From positions 992,001 through 1,056,000 of the forward strand of contig NZ_CP065383.1 in the NCBI RefSeq assembly GCF_015775515.1: DNA of 64,000 nucleotides. The letters are read 5' to 3'. The stretch comes from Atribacter laminatus. Lineage in GTDB: Bacteria; Atribacterota; Atribacteria; Atribacterales; Atribacteraceae. Shown in pieces: positions 16,690 through 25,955 of this stretch. A model generated the notes under the pieces. It saw nothing but the letters and a program-made list of their open reading frames with translations, ran no database searches and was not told the DNA's origin. Every line of letters starts with the position of its first letter. Within the stretch, counting starts at the first letter, position 1. Position numbers and translations under genes: made by a program.

Positions 16690-17970
16690 TTAGTATTTTT
16701 CATTACGCAGTAATTCTTCCAAGCCGAATAATTCGGCTTCTTTAAGAAGATCGAGACTATTATTATTTAAAATAGCCTCCATTTCATGACGAATAGTATT
16801 CCATTCTGGTCTGTGGGCAAGTATTGTTTTTAAAGTTTTTTTAAGGTCAGGTTCTTTCCTGGTCTTATCAATGGTCCGCAAGAAGTCACCAATAAAATCA
16901 TCAATCAAGCGTCTTTGTTCGATATTGATCGGGGGTTGAGTTTGAATGAGGACAGATTCTATCCAAACGAACGAATTTTTTTCATTTTCTCCTTCACGAA
17001 GATGGGCAGTTAAATCTTTATCGGTATCAATTTTTTGCCGCAGAATCAGATCGAGTTCTCCCATCCCTTTTAGTGCTAAACGGAGTATGGCATGCCGACC
17101 ATCAGCCTGTCGGCGGGTGTCTTCACGCTGTTCAATCAATAGAGTCAACAAATCATCCAGATGATTTAGATTAGAAATATCGATTTCTTTTTGAAACCAG
17201 CGAACAATATCGGTTGGATAAAAATCGTATTCAACATCTTGGTTTTCATAAACTTGAACCAGATAACAGCCTCTCGGGCCGTTTTCATTTATATTACGCC
17301 CCTGAGTATTTCCAGGATAAAGAATAACCGGATGATGTTTTCGTATAATCGTAGGTGTATGGATATGTCCTAATGCCCAATAATCAAGTCTGGTATTGAC
17401 CAGGTCGTCAATTGAACAGGGGGCATAGTTATCATGGTTGGGCATCCCTCCGACGTTACAATGAAGAATACCAATCGAGAATACTTGATTGGATGACTTT
17501 TGATACAATTTTGCCAGGTTGTTCATATTGGCTTTTTCTTGAAAACTAATTCCGTAAAGGTGGGCAATTTCTCGATGGTTTTTGATAAAAGGAATTAAAC
17601 TGACTTTATCCCCAGGGAAACGGTAAATTCCTTGGGGTAAGGTAATTTCTGGTTCCCAACCCGAAAGTGGGTCATGGTTTCCATGAACTAAGTAGCACTT
17701 TATTTGAGCTTTATTAAGTTGCTTCAACATTTCTCGAAATCGAAGTTTGGCATAGAGGCTGCGATCGACACTGTCGTATATGTCTCCTGAAATGATGACA
17801 AAATCACACTTTTTTTGAATTGCAGTATTAACAACCCCTTGGAAAGCTTCAAAGGTCGCTTTACGAAGAATATCAGCTACCCAAGGTTCAACTGAGTGAA
17901 TTCCTTCAAATGGACTGTCTAAATGCAAATCGGAACAATGTATAAAACGAAAGAGTGGTTGTCTTCCCAT
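16690..17970 (-). CDS. yhaO: YhaO-like metallophosphoesterase (Mre11/SbcD type)
   Basis: A 426-residue nuclease of the calcineurin-like phosphoesterase superfamily. The metal-binding motifs appear in order: DLHLDSPF near residue 13, ISGDIYD near 60, VHGNHDP near 96, then the His of GILHCN and LGHIHTP. The C-terminal third is a capping region. This is the usual nuclease partner of YhaN and would process DNA ends or hairpins under control of the ATPase. GAGGC lies 6 bases before the ATG. Gene order YhaO then YhaN matches other bacteria. Confidence 0.9.
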   Translation of the reverse strand: MGRQPLFRFIHCSDLHLDSPFEGIHSVEPWVADILRKATFEAFQGVVNTAIQKKCDFVIISGDIYDSVDRSLYAKLRFREMLKQLNKAQIKCYLVHGNHDPLSGWEPEITLPQGIYRFPGDKVSLIPFIKNHREIAHLYGISFQEKANMNNLAKLYQKSSNQVFSIGILHCNVGGMPNHDNYAPCSIDDLVNTRLDYWALGHIHTPTIIRKHHPVILYPGNTQGRNINENGPRGCYLVQVYENQDVEYDFYPTDIVRWFQKEIDISNLNHLDDLLTLLIEQREDTRRQADGRHAILRLALKGMGELDLILRQKIDTDKDLTAHLREGENEKNSFVWIESVLIQTQPPINIEQRRLIDDFIGDFLRTIDKTRKEPDLKKTLKTILAHRPEWNTIRHEMEAILNNNSLDLLKEAELFGLEELLRNEKY

Positions 17971-18129
17971 TTCCAGCCTCTTTTCTAAACATGACTTTCT
18001 CTAATGGTAAAATATTAATACAAATGGTATTCATTCAACTCGCCGGTTATCAATTTACTTTGGAATTGTTATGAAGTCAAATGACTCACTTTTTGTTAAT
18101 TAATATCGTTGCTTGCGTTGTTTTACAAT

Positions 18130-18550
18130 ACTGGATGATGATGGAAAAGTTAGGGGGATTTGAGTTTTTTCCCTCTCCGTCATTCAGGCTGTGGCACAAT
18201 CCCGTTCATACACTAAGAATAGCTTAAAAGTAGAGGATACAGTACATTTATCTTCAGTTTTTGGTAATCTATTTCCAATATTACTGTAAAATATCAACAT
18301 AAGTGGGGGTAAATAATTTATAAAATAATTATGACACAGTCTGATTGCGAGGAGCGCAGCGACGTGGCAATCTCATCCACCTGCTCCGTCATTGCGAGGA
18401 GCGCAGCGACGTGGCAATCTCATTTAGTAATTTTTTTTAAAAAATGAAAAGATGAGATCCTCACGCCCTCGAAAAGCGAGGGCTCAGGATGACACCGGCG
18501 GGGTCAGATGAGATCTTCAAGGCTTCGAAAAACGAAGCCTCGGGATGAGA
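18130..18550. repeat. Repeat island 1 (long block plus four hairpin repeats)
   Basis: From about 18140 to 18340 runs a block that recurs, diverged, at about 23080-23270 (TTAGGGGGATTTG, then ATTACTGTAAAATAT and AATAATTATGACACAG are shared landmarks). It is followed by hairpin repeats at 18343-18376, 18388-18423, 18454-18493 and 18510-18549. No gene is visible. Confidence 0.8.
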
Positions 18551-18596
18551 GCGTTAAGATGTTTATGGTAAATTTGTATTAACAGGATTGAAACAA

Positions 18597-19625
18597 ATGG
18601 TATACAGGAAATTTACAATTTTTTTATTTATTTTCATAATAATCAATCAATTATCTCTAACTGCTTTTTCGGTTGAAAAAGCAGTTCGATTTTCAGCGGT
18701 GGGGGATATTCTTCTTGACCGTGGGATACGAATGATTATTGAAAAAAAGGGGCAAGATTATCCTTTAAAAGGAATAGACTTATATTTATTAAACCGAGAT
18801 TTGGTGCTTGGCAACCTGGAAGGCCCTCTTTCTGAGCGGGGTGAAGCATTAAAGAAAAAGTTTATATTTCGAGGTAACCCTTCTTATGTTGCTGTGCTTG
18901 AAAAAGCAGGCATAAACCTCGTTTCTTTAGCTAACAACCATATAATGGATTATGGTAATCTTGCTTTAATAGATACTATTGATAATCTTAAAAATGCCGG
19001 ATTGTATCCTTTCGGTGCTGGAGAGAATCAAGAAGAAGCCCTAAAACCGGTTATAATTTATAAAAATGGATTAACTTTATCTTTCTTTGCATTCCTTGGT
19101 TATCCTCTTCAAATCGAGAAAGTTGATCCGAAGTCTTCAGGCCCATGTCAAGTTGGATTGGATGAATTTATTTCTGCCCTTCAAGACATCCGCGATCAGG
19201 TGGACTTTATCATCGTCTCTCTCCACTGGGGGTTGGAGTATGAATCTCTCCCCCACCCCCATCAAGTCGAAATTGCTCATCAGCTTATTGATAACGGTGT
19301 TGATCTGATTATTGGACATCATCCCCATGTTATTCAAGGAATCGAAAAATATCGAGGGAAGTATATTTTATATAGCTTGGGAAATTTTCTTTTTGATCAG
19401 CATGGAGATCGAGAGAAAGAAAGCTTTATTTTTAATTGTGATTTCAAAGAAGAAGGCGTGCTATTTCCTTATATTATAATGTTTGAAATTAGCAAATGTC
19501 AGACAAAACCAGCTTCTGAAGAAAAAGCCGAAAAAATTATTGCCAAAATCCATCTGGTTTCAGACCAGGGAATAATGTTTTTTCAGGAAAATGACGATAA
19601 ATATTATATTAAAGAAATAGAATAA
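18597..19625 (+). CDS. CapA-family secreted metallophosphatase-like protein
   Basis: A 342-residue protein with an N-terminal membrane or signal segment (FTIFLFIFIIINQLSLTAF). The CapA/PgsA fold motifs are present: SAVGDILLDRG near residue 36, GNLEGPLS near 73, LANNHIMDYG near 107, SLHWGLEYE near 205, IGHHPHVIQG near 235 and YSLGNFLFDQ near 258. These metal-binding motifs define the family named after poly-gamma-glutamate capsule synthesis, but no CapB or CapC is nearby, so a capsule role is not supported. The start is ATG 18597, 9 bases after AGGA; the TTG three codons upstream overlaps that site. Confidence 0.88.
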   Translation: MVYRKFTIFLFIFIIINQLSLTAFSVEKAVRFSAVGDILLDRGIRMIIEKKGQDYPLKGIDLYLLNRDLVLGNLEGPLSERGEALKKKFIFRGNPSYVAVLEKAGINLVSLANNHIMDYGNLALIDTIDNLKNAGLYPFGAGENQEEALKPVIIYKNGLTLSFFAFLGYPLQIEKVDPKSSGPCQVGLDEFISALQDIRDQVDFIIVSLHWGLEYESLPHPHQVEIAHQLIDNGVDLIIGHHPHVIQGIEKYRGKYILYSLGNFLFDQHGDREKESFIFNCDFKEEGVLFPYIIMFEISKCQTKPASEEKAEKIIAKIHLVSDQGIMFFQENDDKYYIKEIE

Positions 19626-19648
19626 CTCCCATATTATAACTTCCTTTT

Positions 19649-20101
19649 TTAATAATTTGCCTTGCCAGAGATAGTTTCGATACGTATATCAATAATAGCA
19701 ACCTTCTGAATATCATCAGAATCCATGGGAGCTAAATTGTCATCATGGTTGTATTTTTTGATGAAGAGCCTCAGAGCTGCTATTTTTAAATTTAAGTCAT
19801 CAAGGATGCTTGCCTGACCAAAAACCAAAACACTCCAGTAATGAACTCCAAATTGACAGGGTTTTTTCCCGGGGAGAAGCTGGATGGGGTGACTAACCTC
19901 GAAACAAACTCGAGAGTTTGCCCGAATATTTTCGAGTTTTTGTCCTTGAAGTGCGGAATGGATATAGAGATGATTTTGATGAAAAACATAATTAACTGGG
20001 ACCAGATAAGGCCGATTATTACTCACGGTCGCAAGATGACCATAAAAAGCTTCATTGAGGTATTTGATTGAATCATCTCGGGTAAGCCATTTCTTAGCCA
20101 T
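19649..20101 (-). CDS. Pyridoxamine 5'-phosphate oxidase-fold flavoprotein (NimA-like)
   Basis: A 150-residue split-barrel protein. The FMN-binding family pattern is visible: GHLATVSNNRPYLVPVNYVF near residues 21-40, then IHSALQGQKLENIRANSRVCFEV. This matches the small flavin-dependent oxidoreductases grouped with nitroimidazole-reductase NimA and related proteins. The physiological substrate is unknown. AAAGGAG precedes the ATG. The gene stands alone. Confidence 0.83.
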   Translation of the reverse strand: MAKKWLTRDDSIKYLNEAFYGHLATVSNNRPYLVPVNYVFHQNHLYIHSALQGQKLENIRANSRVCFEVSHPIQLLPGKKPCQFGVHYWSVLVFGQASILDDLNLKIAALRLFIKKYNHDDNLAPMDSDDIQKVAIIDIRIETISGKANY

Positions 20102-20204
20102 AATCTATTTTCTCCTTTAAGTATTATTGGTGGGTAATTCATCTCAAAATTGTCGGCACAATACCAATTAATCTTGACTTTTTATGAAATTTGATATTTA
20201 ATAT

Positions 20205-20300
20205 TGTTACCGCAGGTTCCGAGAAATTGGAAAGCTTTAAGAACTGAGGGTTAAAGCCTGATGTTCCTACGGGGAATTGGAGAGCTCGAATTCCCTGAAG
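20205..20300. other. Tandem small hairpins in a spacer
   Basis: Two perfect stems occur in the 246-base spacer: GCTTTAA/TTAAAGC (20234-20240 with 20251-20257) and GGGAATT/AATTCCC (20272-20278 with 20289-20295). They are downstream of the CpXC gene and upstream of the flavoprotein gene on the minus strand. They could be a terminator, a leader or a repeat remnant; no known RNA class fits well. Confidence 0.35.
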
Positions 20301-20347
20301 AAAAAATTAAAGTTGGAAGGTTTGTTGGAATCTGTGGTTTTTTATTT

Positions 20348-20770
20348 TCACCTATTTTTACCAGCCTGCAGAACTTTTTCCAAAAAAATGATGTATCGAA
20401 TCATTTCATTCATATTAAAAGTAATTTGGAAATTCTGAAGGTAAGCTGGAAGATTTAAAATATCCTTTTGAAGGTCAAAAACCACATTTCCATCTTGGAA
20501 GCGAAAACGTTGGATGAATTTATCGTCAAGTACCCATTCAAAAGGAAAAAACTGAACGCAAAATTGATTGCCAACATCGTGGTAAAGCAAATCCACTGGA
20601 AGGCTTCCTTCGAAGTCACACTCAAGACAGTGAAAAACGTTAACTCTTCCCTCAAAAAGTTCTTTTTTCAATTCAGGGTTTTCTTGAGTATTAATTGATC
20701 TCCAGATCTCAACTGTTTGCGATGAGTTGCAACTGGGGCATTGAAATTCAATATGCTCACAAACCGACAT
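20348..20770 (-). CDS. CpXC-domain protein
   Basis: A 140-residue protein with the CpXC architecture: an N-terminal cysteine pair in FQCPSCNSSQ and a second in FHCLECDFEG, which together form a probable zinc site. Between them lies the typical linker (WRSINTQENPELKKELFEG). The C-terminal half is helical and acidic. The biochemical role of the family is unknown. GAAGGAG precedes the ATG. It is 36 bases downstream of the DNA polymerase gene on the same strand, so the two may share a transcript. Confidence 0.82.
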   Translation of the reverse strand: MSVCEHIEFQCPSCNSSQTVEIWRSINTQENPELKKELFEGRVNVFHCLECDFEGSLPVDLLYHDVGNQFCVQFFPFEWVLDDKFIQRFRFQDGNVVFDLQKDILNLPAYLQNFQITFNMNEMIRYIIFLEKVLQAGKNR

Positions 20771-20806
20771 TTTCTTTCTCCTTCTTCTTAAAAATTCTTC
20801 TTAGAA

Positions 20807-22570
20807 TTACTTTTCAGACCAATTTTTTGCGATAACAATGTCTACCTCTATGGGGACTTGTTGAATATATATTTTTCCAGCCTTTATCATTGTTTCTTTC
20901 AAGAAATGGAAGATTTCTTGGGCTTTTTCTTGAGGTGATTCAAGGATAATTTCATCGTGGACAGTTCCAATGAGATGAATATCATTGCTATTTAAATAAG
21001 GAAAAGATAGAGCCAAGGCTTTTTTAATTATATCGGCAGCTGTTCCTTGTATTGGAGTATTAAAGAGTTCTGTAATCCGGGGTTTATCCTCCCACAGTCT
21101 TAATCGTCCGTTAAGGGTTCGAATTTCCTTAAGACGACTGTTACTGAGTTCTTTTTGCCAGGAAGCTATCCCTTGATATACTTCAAAAAAACGCTTACGG
21201 AAATCAATTGCCTGTTGGTCGGTCATCTCGACCCCATAAGAATTTTGAGCATAGAGCTTTAAGCCTCGAGCTCCCATGGCATATAAAAGGCCAAAATTAA
21301 CTGCTTTTGCGGCTTGCCTTTCTTCTTTGGTAACTTTATCGAAATCTTTTCCAATTAAAAGGGAGGCAGTCAAGCAATGGATATCTTGGTTTTGCTGAAA
21401 AGCATCGGTCATTCTTTGATCATGGCTGATTTCTGCTGCAACACGAAGTTCGATTTGAGAGTAATCGCCGATTATAAGGAGATTACCTTCTGATGGAATA
21501 AAACATTCTCGAAAAATCTGATCTCGAGGGATTTGTTGCAGGTTGGGATTTCGACAGGAAAAACGCCCAGTAGCAGTTCCAATTTGCCAGTAATCAGGAT
21601 GAATTCGATTGGTTACCGGATGGATATATTTAGGGAGAGCACTGGCAAAAGATTGAAGCACTTTGGTTACTTTGCGATAATCGATTAGAGCTTGAATAAC
21701 TGGAAATTGACGGCTTAATTGAGACAGTTCTTCGTGAGAGGTGGTTTTTAAGGGAATACCCAACTGCTGTAAGGCTTCCAACATTTGTTTAGGGCTATCT
21801 AAGTTAAGAGGCGGCCGCTCAGTGGTTTGATCCTCCATAAATGGGAGTCGTTGAATTCTCTTAAATCCTTCACTAAGTTTTTGACGAAGAGTCGCCGCTA
21901 AATCGTTTTGGTTTTTTTCCAGTTCTTTGGTTAATGTTTCCCATTTTTCGGTGTGAAGCAGCATGCCACTGAGTTCCATTTCTACGACAGCTGGGAGACA
22001 CTCAAATTCTAATTTTGAAGTTGAAAATAAGTTTGATTTTTCCAGTTTTGAAAGAAGACAAGGGTAAATTTCCAGCAATACTTGAGCATCACGAGCCGCG
22101 TAATTTAATTGTTCATTACTTAATTCATTACTCCAATCACTGTTTTGTAACTCCTTAGGAAGGTCAATATTTAATTCCTCACGAGCCAAGTCTGATAACT
22201 TAAAACCATGGCTTTTTTGGCCGGCTGACAAAATCTGCGCGGCTAACATGGTGTCAAAATAAGGGCCACAAACAATGAATCCAGATTTTATTAAGAACTT
22301 GAGATCAAACTTGGCATTGTGAAAAATTTTTAGAGTTGGTGAAGCAAAAATTTTATTCAAAGAGGCAATAATATCATGAGATGCTTTCCAAAAATCTATT
22401 AAGAATACTGGTTGATTAATGGATGCAATTTGGATCAACCGAACTCGGTTTTGAAAAGGATCAAGCCCGGTCGTTTCGGTATCAATTGCAATGATTGAGT
22501 TTTCATTCAAAGATGATAAAAGTGGGTGAATATCATTAATTGTTTTTATTAAGCGATACTCGGTGTGCAT
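20807..22570 (-). CDS. polA: DNA polymerase I, Klenow-like form
   Basis: A 587-residue family A polymerase that has the 3'-5' exonuclease and polymerase domains but no 5'-3' nuclease domain. Exo I (AIDTETTGLDP), Exo II (NAKFDLKF) and Exo III (YAARDAQVLLE) keep their carboxylates, so proofreading should be active. Polymerase motif A (IIGDYSQIELR), the O-helix (RQAAKAVNFGLLYAMG) and motif C (GTVHDEIILE) are intact. The removal of RNA primers must then depend on a separate flap nuclease or RNase H; one RNase H lies at 13 kb. The probable start is ATG 22570, adjacent to an in-frame TTG. Confidence 0.92.
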   Translation of the reverse strand: MHTEYRLIKTINDIHPLLSSLNENSIIAIDTETTGLDPFQNRVRLIQIASINQPVFLIDFWKASHDIIASLNKIFASPTLKIFHNAKFDLKFLIKSGFIVCGPYFDTMLAAQILSAGQKSHGFKLSDLAREELNIDLPKELQNSDWSNELSNEQLNYAARDAQVLLEIYPCLLSKLEKSNLFSTSKLEFECLPAVVEMELSGMLLHTEKWETLTKELEKNQNDLAATLRQKLSEGFKRIQRLPFMEDQTTERPPLNLDSPKQMLEALQQLGIPLKTTSHEELSQLSRQFPVIQALIDYRKVTKVLQSFASALPKYIHPVTNRIHPDYWQIGTATGRFSCRNPNLQQIPRDQIFRECFIPSEGNLLIIGDYSQIELRVAAEISHDQRMTDAFQQNQDIHCLTASLLIGKDFDKVTKEERQAAKAVNFGLLYAMGARGLKLYAQNSYGVEMTDQQAIDFRKRFFEVYQGIASWQKELSNSRLKEIRTLNGRLRLWEDKPRITELFNTPIQGTAADIIKKALALSFPYLNSNDIHLIGTVHDEIILESPQEKAQEIFHFLKETMIKAGKIYIQQVPIEVDIVIAKNWSEK

Positions 22571-22734
22571 CAAGACTATATTTATCCTTTCTTCTTTTCG
22601 GTTTAATTTGGACCTATGGATATTGTATCTTTTTTTTGGCTTTTATGAAAATGCAAAATATTGATACACTCTATCCTATAGGAGCACGAAGTAACAATGA
22701 AATTACTAATATACTTTTTAAATAATCGAATCTC

Positions 22735-23375
22735 AAACCTTCTCCCTTTATCCAAAGGGAGAGGAATAAAAAAGATTGAGCTCATGAGATCGCCACGTCA
22801 CTCCGTTCCTCGCAATGACGATTCAGAGTTCTTTCTCCCTTGATGGGAGTGTGCGAAAGGGGATGAGGGTGAAAGTCCAGGATTCGACATGCCATGGCAT
22901 GTCGCTACTTTAATCGGGAGCAATAAATTGTCGCCCCTACAATTTTAAATCTTTTGTAGGGGCTTGATTTATCATGCCCGTGTTTTTTCAGGATAGACCC
23001 TCATGCTCCTTTGCAACACCAGATGAGGATGAAAATATATACTCATGAACCAATCTCCCCCTTTAGCAAAGGGGGTTAGGGGGATTTGGATTTTTTCCTG
23101 CTCCGTCATTCAGACTGTGTCACAATCCCTTTCATACACCAAGAAGAGCTTGAAAGTGGAGGATACATTCTATTTATCTTCAGTTTTTTGGTTATCTATT
23201 CCCAATATTACTGTAAAATATTAACATAAGAGGTGGTAAAAAATTTACAGAATAATTATGACACAGCCTGATTGCGAGGAGCGTCCTATGCGACGTGGTA
23301 ATCTCATTTAGTATTTTTTATAATGATGAAAAGATGAGATCCTCACGCGGGAAAGCACCGCTCAGGATGACGGTA
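22735..23375. repeat. Repeat island 2
   Basis: Gene-free mosaic. It holds a hairpin repeat at 22786-22819, the CTCCCTTGATGGGAG module near 22835-22880, the composite palindrome repeat at about 22880-23035 (palindrome at 22886-22903), the long block shared with island 1 at about 23075-23270, and hairpin repeats at 23271-23305 and 23336-23371. Confidence 0.8.
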
Positions 23376-23476
23376 ACGTAAAACGATGTTATATTTACAT
23401 GATTGATAATTCGTTTCCATAATATGATATATAATTCATTGAATACTTTTTGATTATTAAAGGAGCTAATACCCAA

Positions 23477-24586
23477 TTGAAATCTAAAATTAAAGTAGGA
23501 ATATTATTTGGTGGTCAGTCGGTTGAGCATGAAATATCAATTTTATCAGCACAGAGCATATATGAATCTATTGATAAGGAAAAATACGATGTTGTACTGA
23601 TTGGTATTGACAAACAAGGTGGATGGCACTTCAGTGATGAACAAATCTTTCTTGAATATAATGCAAGCCGTCGATTGAAATCTCTTACCAATAAGATCGA
23701 TCAACAACTCGCGTTGATACCTGGCCGAAAGGTCGATTTTTTATACCAACTATCAACCCAGGAAAAAACAAAACCTGTTGATGTCGTATTTCCGGTATTA
23801 CATGGTACCAACGGTGAGGATGGTTCAATTCAAGGTTTTTTAAAGTTATCCGGAATTCCCTTTGTTGGTGCCGGAATACTGGGATCAGCCATTGGTATGG
23901 ATAAAGAGGTAACCAAACGCCTGCTTCGTGATGCTGATATTCCTATCCCTCATTATCAAGTTGTTCGTCAGGTAGATAGCAATAGAATTGATCCACTTCA
24001 AATCCAAGCCGAGTTCGGTCTTCCTCTTTTTATAAAACCAGCTAATCTGGGATCTTCAGTGGGAATTAGCAAAGTGAAAGTTGTTGATGAAATTAAGCCA
24101 GCCATCGATATAGCCTTTCTTTATGATCAAAAAATATTAATAGAAGAATGTATACTGGGCAGAGAAATCGAATGTTCAGTACTAGGAAACGAACATCCGG
24201 AAGCGTCCCTTCCGGGTGAAATTAAACCCAACCACGAATTTTATTCTTACCAAGCAAAATATCTGGATGAGAATGGTGCAAATCTTGAGGTTCCAGCCAA
24301 GTTGCCTGATAATTTAATAAAAAAAATTCAAGAAGCGGCGTTAAAAGTCTTCCAAGTACTAGAAATCGAAGGAATGGCACGTGTTGACTTTTTCTTGCAG
24401 GAGGATGGAAAACTCTTGGTAAATGAGGTGAACACTATTCCAGGGTTTACCCAGATCAGTATGTATCCCAAGCTTTGGGAAGCAAGTGGTTTATCTTATA
24501 AAGACTTAATAACTCGTCTCATCGAGTTAGCTATTGAGCGGGCAGAACGGGATCAAAAATTAAAAACCACCTATGAAGAGTATTAA
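23477..24586 (+). CDS. ddl: D-alanine--D-alanine ligase
   Basis: A 369-residue ATP-grasp ligase that joins two D-alanines for peptidoglycan precursors. Family landmarks are GILFGGQSVEHEISILSAQS at the N-terminus, VFPVLHGTNGEDGSIQG near residue 105, PLFIKPANLGSSVGISK near 190 and the metal site in LLVNEVNTIPGFT near 325. The start is TTG 23477, 11 bases after AAAGGAG; the upstream TTG at 23450 lies before that site. It sits alone between a repeat island and the convergent two-component genes, away from the mur cluster. Confidence 0.92.
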   Translation: MKSKIKVGILFGGQSVEHEISILSAQSIYESIDKEKYDVVLIGIDKQGGWHFSDEQIFLEYNASRRLKSLTNKIDQQLALIPGRKVDFLYQLSTQEKTKPVDVVFPVLHGTNGEDGSIQGFLKLSGIPFVGAGILGSAIGMDKEVTKRLLRDADIPIPHYQVVRQVDSNRIDPLQIQAEFGLPLFIKPANLGSSVGISKVKVVDEIKPAIDIAFLYDQKILIEECILGREIECSVLGNEHPEASLPGEIKPNHEFYSYQAKYLDENGANLEVPAKLPDNLIKKIQEAALKVFQVLEIEGMARVDFFLQEDGKLLVNEVNTIPGFTQISMYPKLWEASGLSYKDLITRLIELAIERAERDQKLKTTYEEY

Positions 24587-24596
24587 AATTCACTCG

Positions 24597-25955
24597 TCAT
24601 GATTTTTGAGCTGGAATTAAAATAGAGAAGGCAACACCCTTTTCCTGATTAGCAACCGATATGGTACCACCATGGAGTTTAATGATCCTTGCAGTTATAG
24701 ATAGACCGAGTCCAAACTCGCCTTTCATGCCAGGATGGAATTTCTCAAAAAGTGTTTTCATAGTCTTTTCTTCGATTGGAGGTCCATCATTTCCAACCTG
24801 GATGAGAATTTGGGAGTTGGGCTGAGCCTTGAGTGAAATTGATATGGTATTATGAGCATATCGGACTTGATTATCCAATAAATTTTCCAGGGCCACAGTC
24901 CACTGTTCATAATCACCGGAATAGTTCGTATCCTCAAGATCAGTAATCCACTTGATATCCTTTCTTCTTACTTGGAAACGGTTCATGACATCTATGATCA
25001 GTTCATCAAGTCGATACTGGTCTTGAGATTGATTAATAGTGTTAAGGACGTCAAGTTTAGTTAGATATAAAAGATCCCGATTTCTTTTTTGTAAACGCTC
25101 AGCTTCTTGGTCGATTACTAAAACCGAAGCCTCCAGATTTCCTTTAGGAAAGATTCCATCAAGAATTGACTGAGCGTAGCTCCTTATGACCATTACCGGA
25201 GTTTTGAGGGCGTGGGAAATGTTTTGCAAGGAATTTTGTTGTATCTCATTTTGTCTAATTAAACGATTTCTTAAAACATCGATTGACTTCGCCAGGCGAC
25301 CAATTTCATCCTCTCGTTGAATGACGACTGGCTCTTCCCAGTTTTGTTTGGCTATTTGACTGACATGTTTTTCCAAAAAAACCAAAGGTTTAGTGAGATA
25401 TTGGGCTAATATAATGGCCGGAATCCAGCTTAGAACAAATACCATCCCCATCACCCAAGAAAGCTGACGGAACAGGGTACGGACCAAGTTTTGGCGATAA
25501 CTATCCCACATATAGGAAAGTAAATAAAAATTACCCGTTGGTGAGGAAATTCGGCGTATTACGTAAAACATGCGGTTTCCTCTTATGACTTCTTGATATC
25601 GTTGTAAATCCATTTCTTGTGATTGAGCTATTTTTATAAAGTTTTCTAATACCGATCTTGGTAGTGGATTGGGCGGGAATATTTGTTTATCGTTGTTAAA
25701 CAAAAGGTGTCGTACCGTTCGAATGTTTTGGTCGGCTTCATCATTTACAATAGGAGGTAAATTTCTGGGAAATTGCCAAATTTCTCCTGATTGAAAAGTA
25801 TCCTGACCGTTCTCAATGTTGGCATAAATTTCATTAATAAAAAAACGATCCAATGAAAAAGGAATAATTAAAAGCAAAGCTACTGTTACAACAATGATTA
25901 AAAGGGCAAAAATCAACCAAATTTGAATGGCGAGTGGCAGGTTTTTCATCATCAT
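24597..25955 (-). CDS. Sensor histidine kinase
   Basis: A 452-residue membrane kinase. Two transmembrane helices (about 10-32 and 165-187) flank an extracytoplasmic sensor domain of about 130 residues. A HAMP linker follows. The dimerisation domain has the phospho-accepting His in NISHALKTPVMV near residue 249. The ATP-binding domain shows N box ENLLDNQVRYA, G1 GNDGPPIEEK and G2 GEFGLGLSIT. It overlaps the response-regulator gene by 4 bases and is its cognate partner. Its position right after the efflux operon suggests control of envelope or efflux genes, which is inference. Confidence 0.92.
   Translation of the reverse strand: MMMKNLPLAIQIWLIFALLIIVVTVALLLIIPFSLDRFFINEIYANIENGQDTFQSGEIWQFPRNLPPIVNDEADQNIRTVRHLLFNNDKQIFPPNPLPRSVLENFIKIAQSQEMDLQRYQEVIRGNRMFYVIRRISSPTGNFYLLSYMWDSYRQNLVRTLFRQLSWVMGMVFVLSWIPAIILAQYLTKPLVFLEKHVSQIAKQNWEEPVVIQREDEIGRLAKSIDVLRNRLIRQNEIQQNSLQNISHALKTPVMVIRSYAQSILDGIFPKGNLEASVLVIDQEAERLQKRNRDLLYLTKLDVLNTINQSQDQYRLDELIIDVMNRFQVRRKDIKWITDLEDTNYSGDYEQWTVALENLLDNQVRYAHNTISISLKAQPNSQILIQVGNDGPPIEEKTMKTLFEKFHPGMKGEFGLGLSITARIIKLHGGTISVANQEKGVAFSILIPAQKS

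Noticed and set aside
18343-18550. CRISPR array
   Set aside because: Repeat copies are irregularly spaced, occur in both orientations over the genome and have covarying centres; no uniform spacers or cas genes.
20190-20290. Fluoride-type riboswitch
   Set aside because: Only a short 3' resemblance (CTGATG..CCTAC); the 5' stem and pseudoknot partner are missing and no downstream gene is read on that strand.
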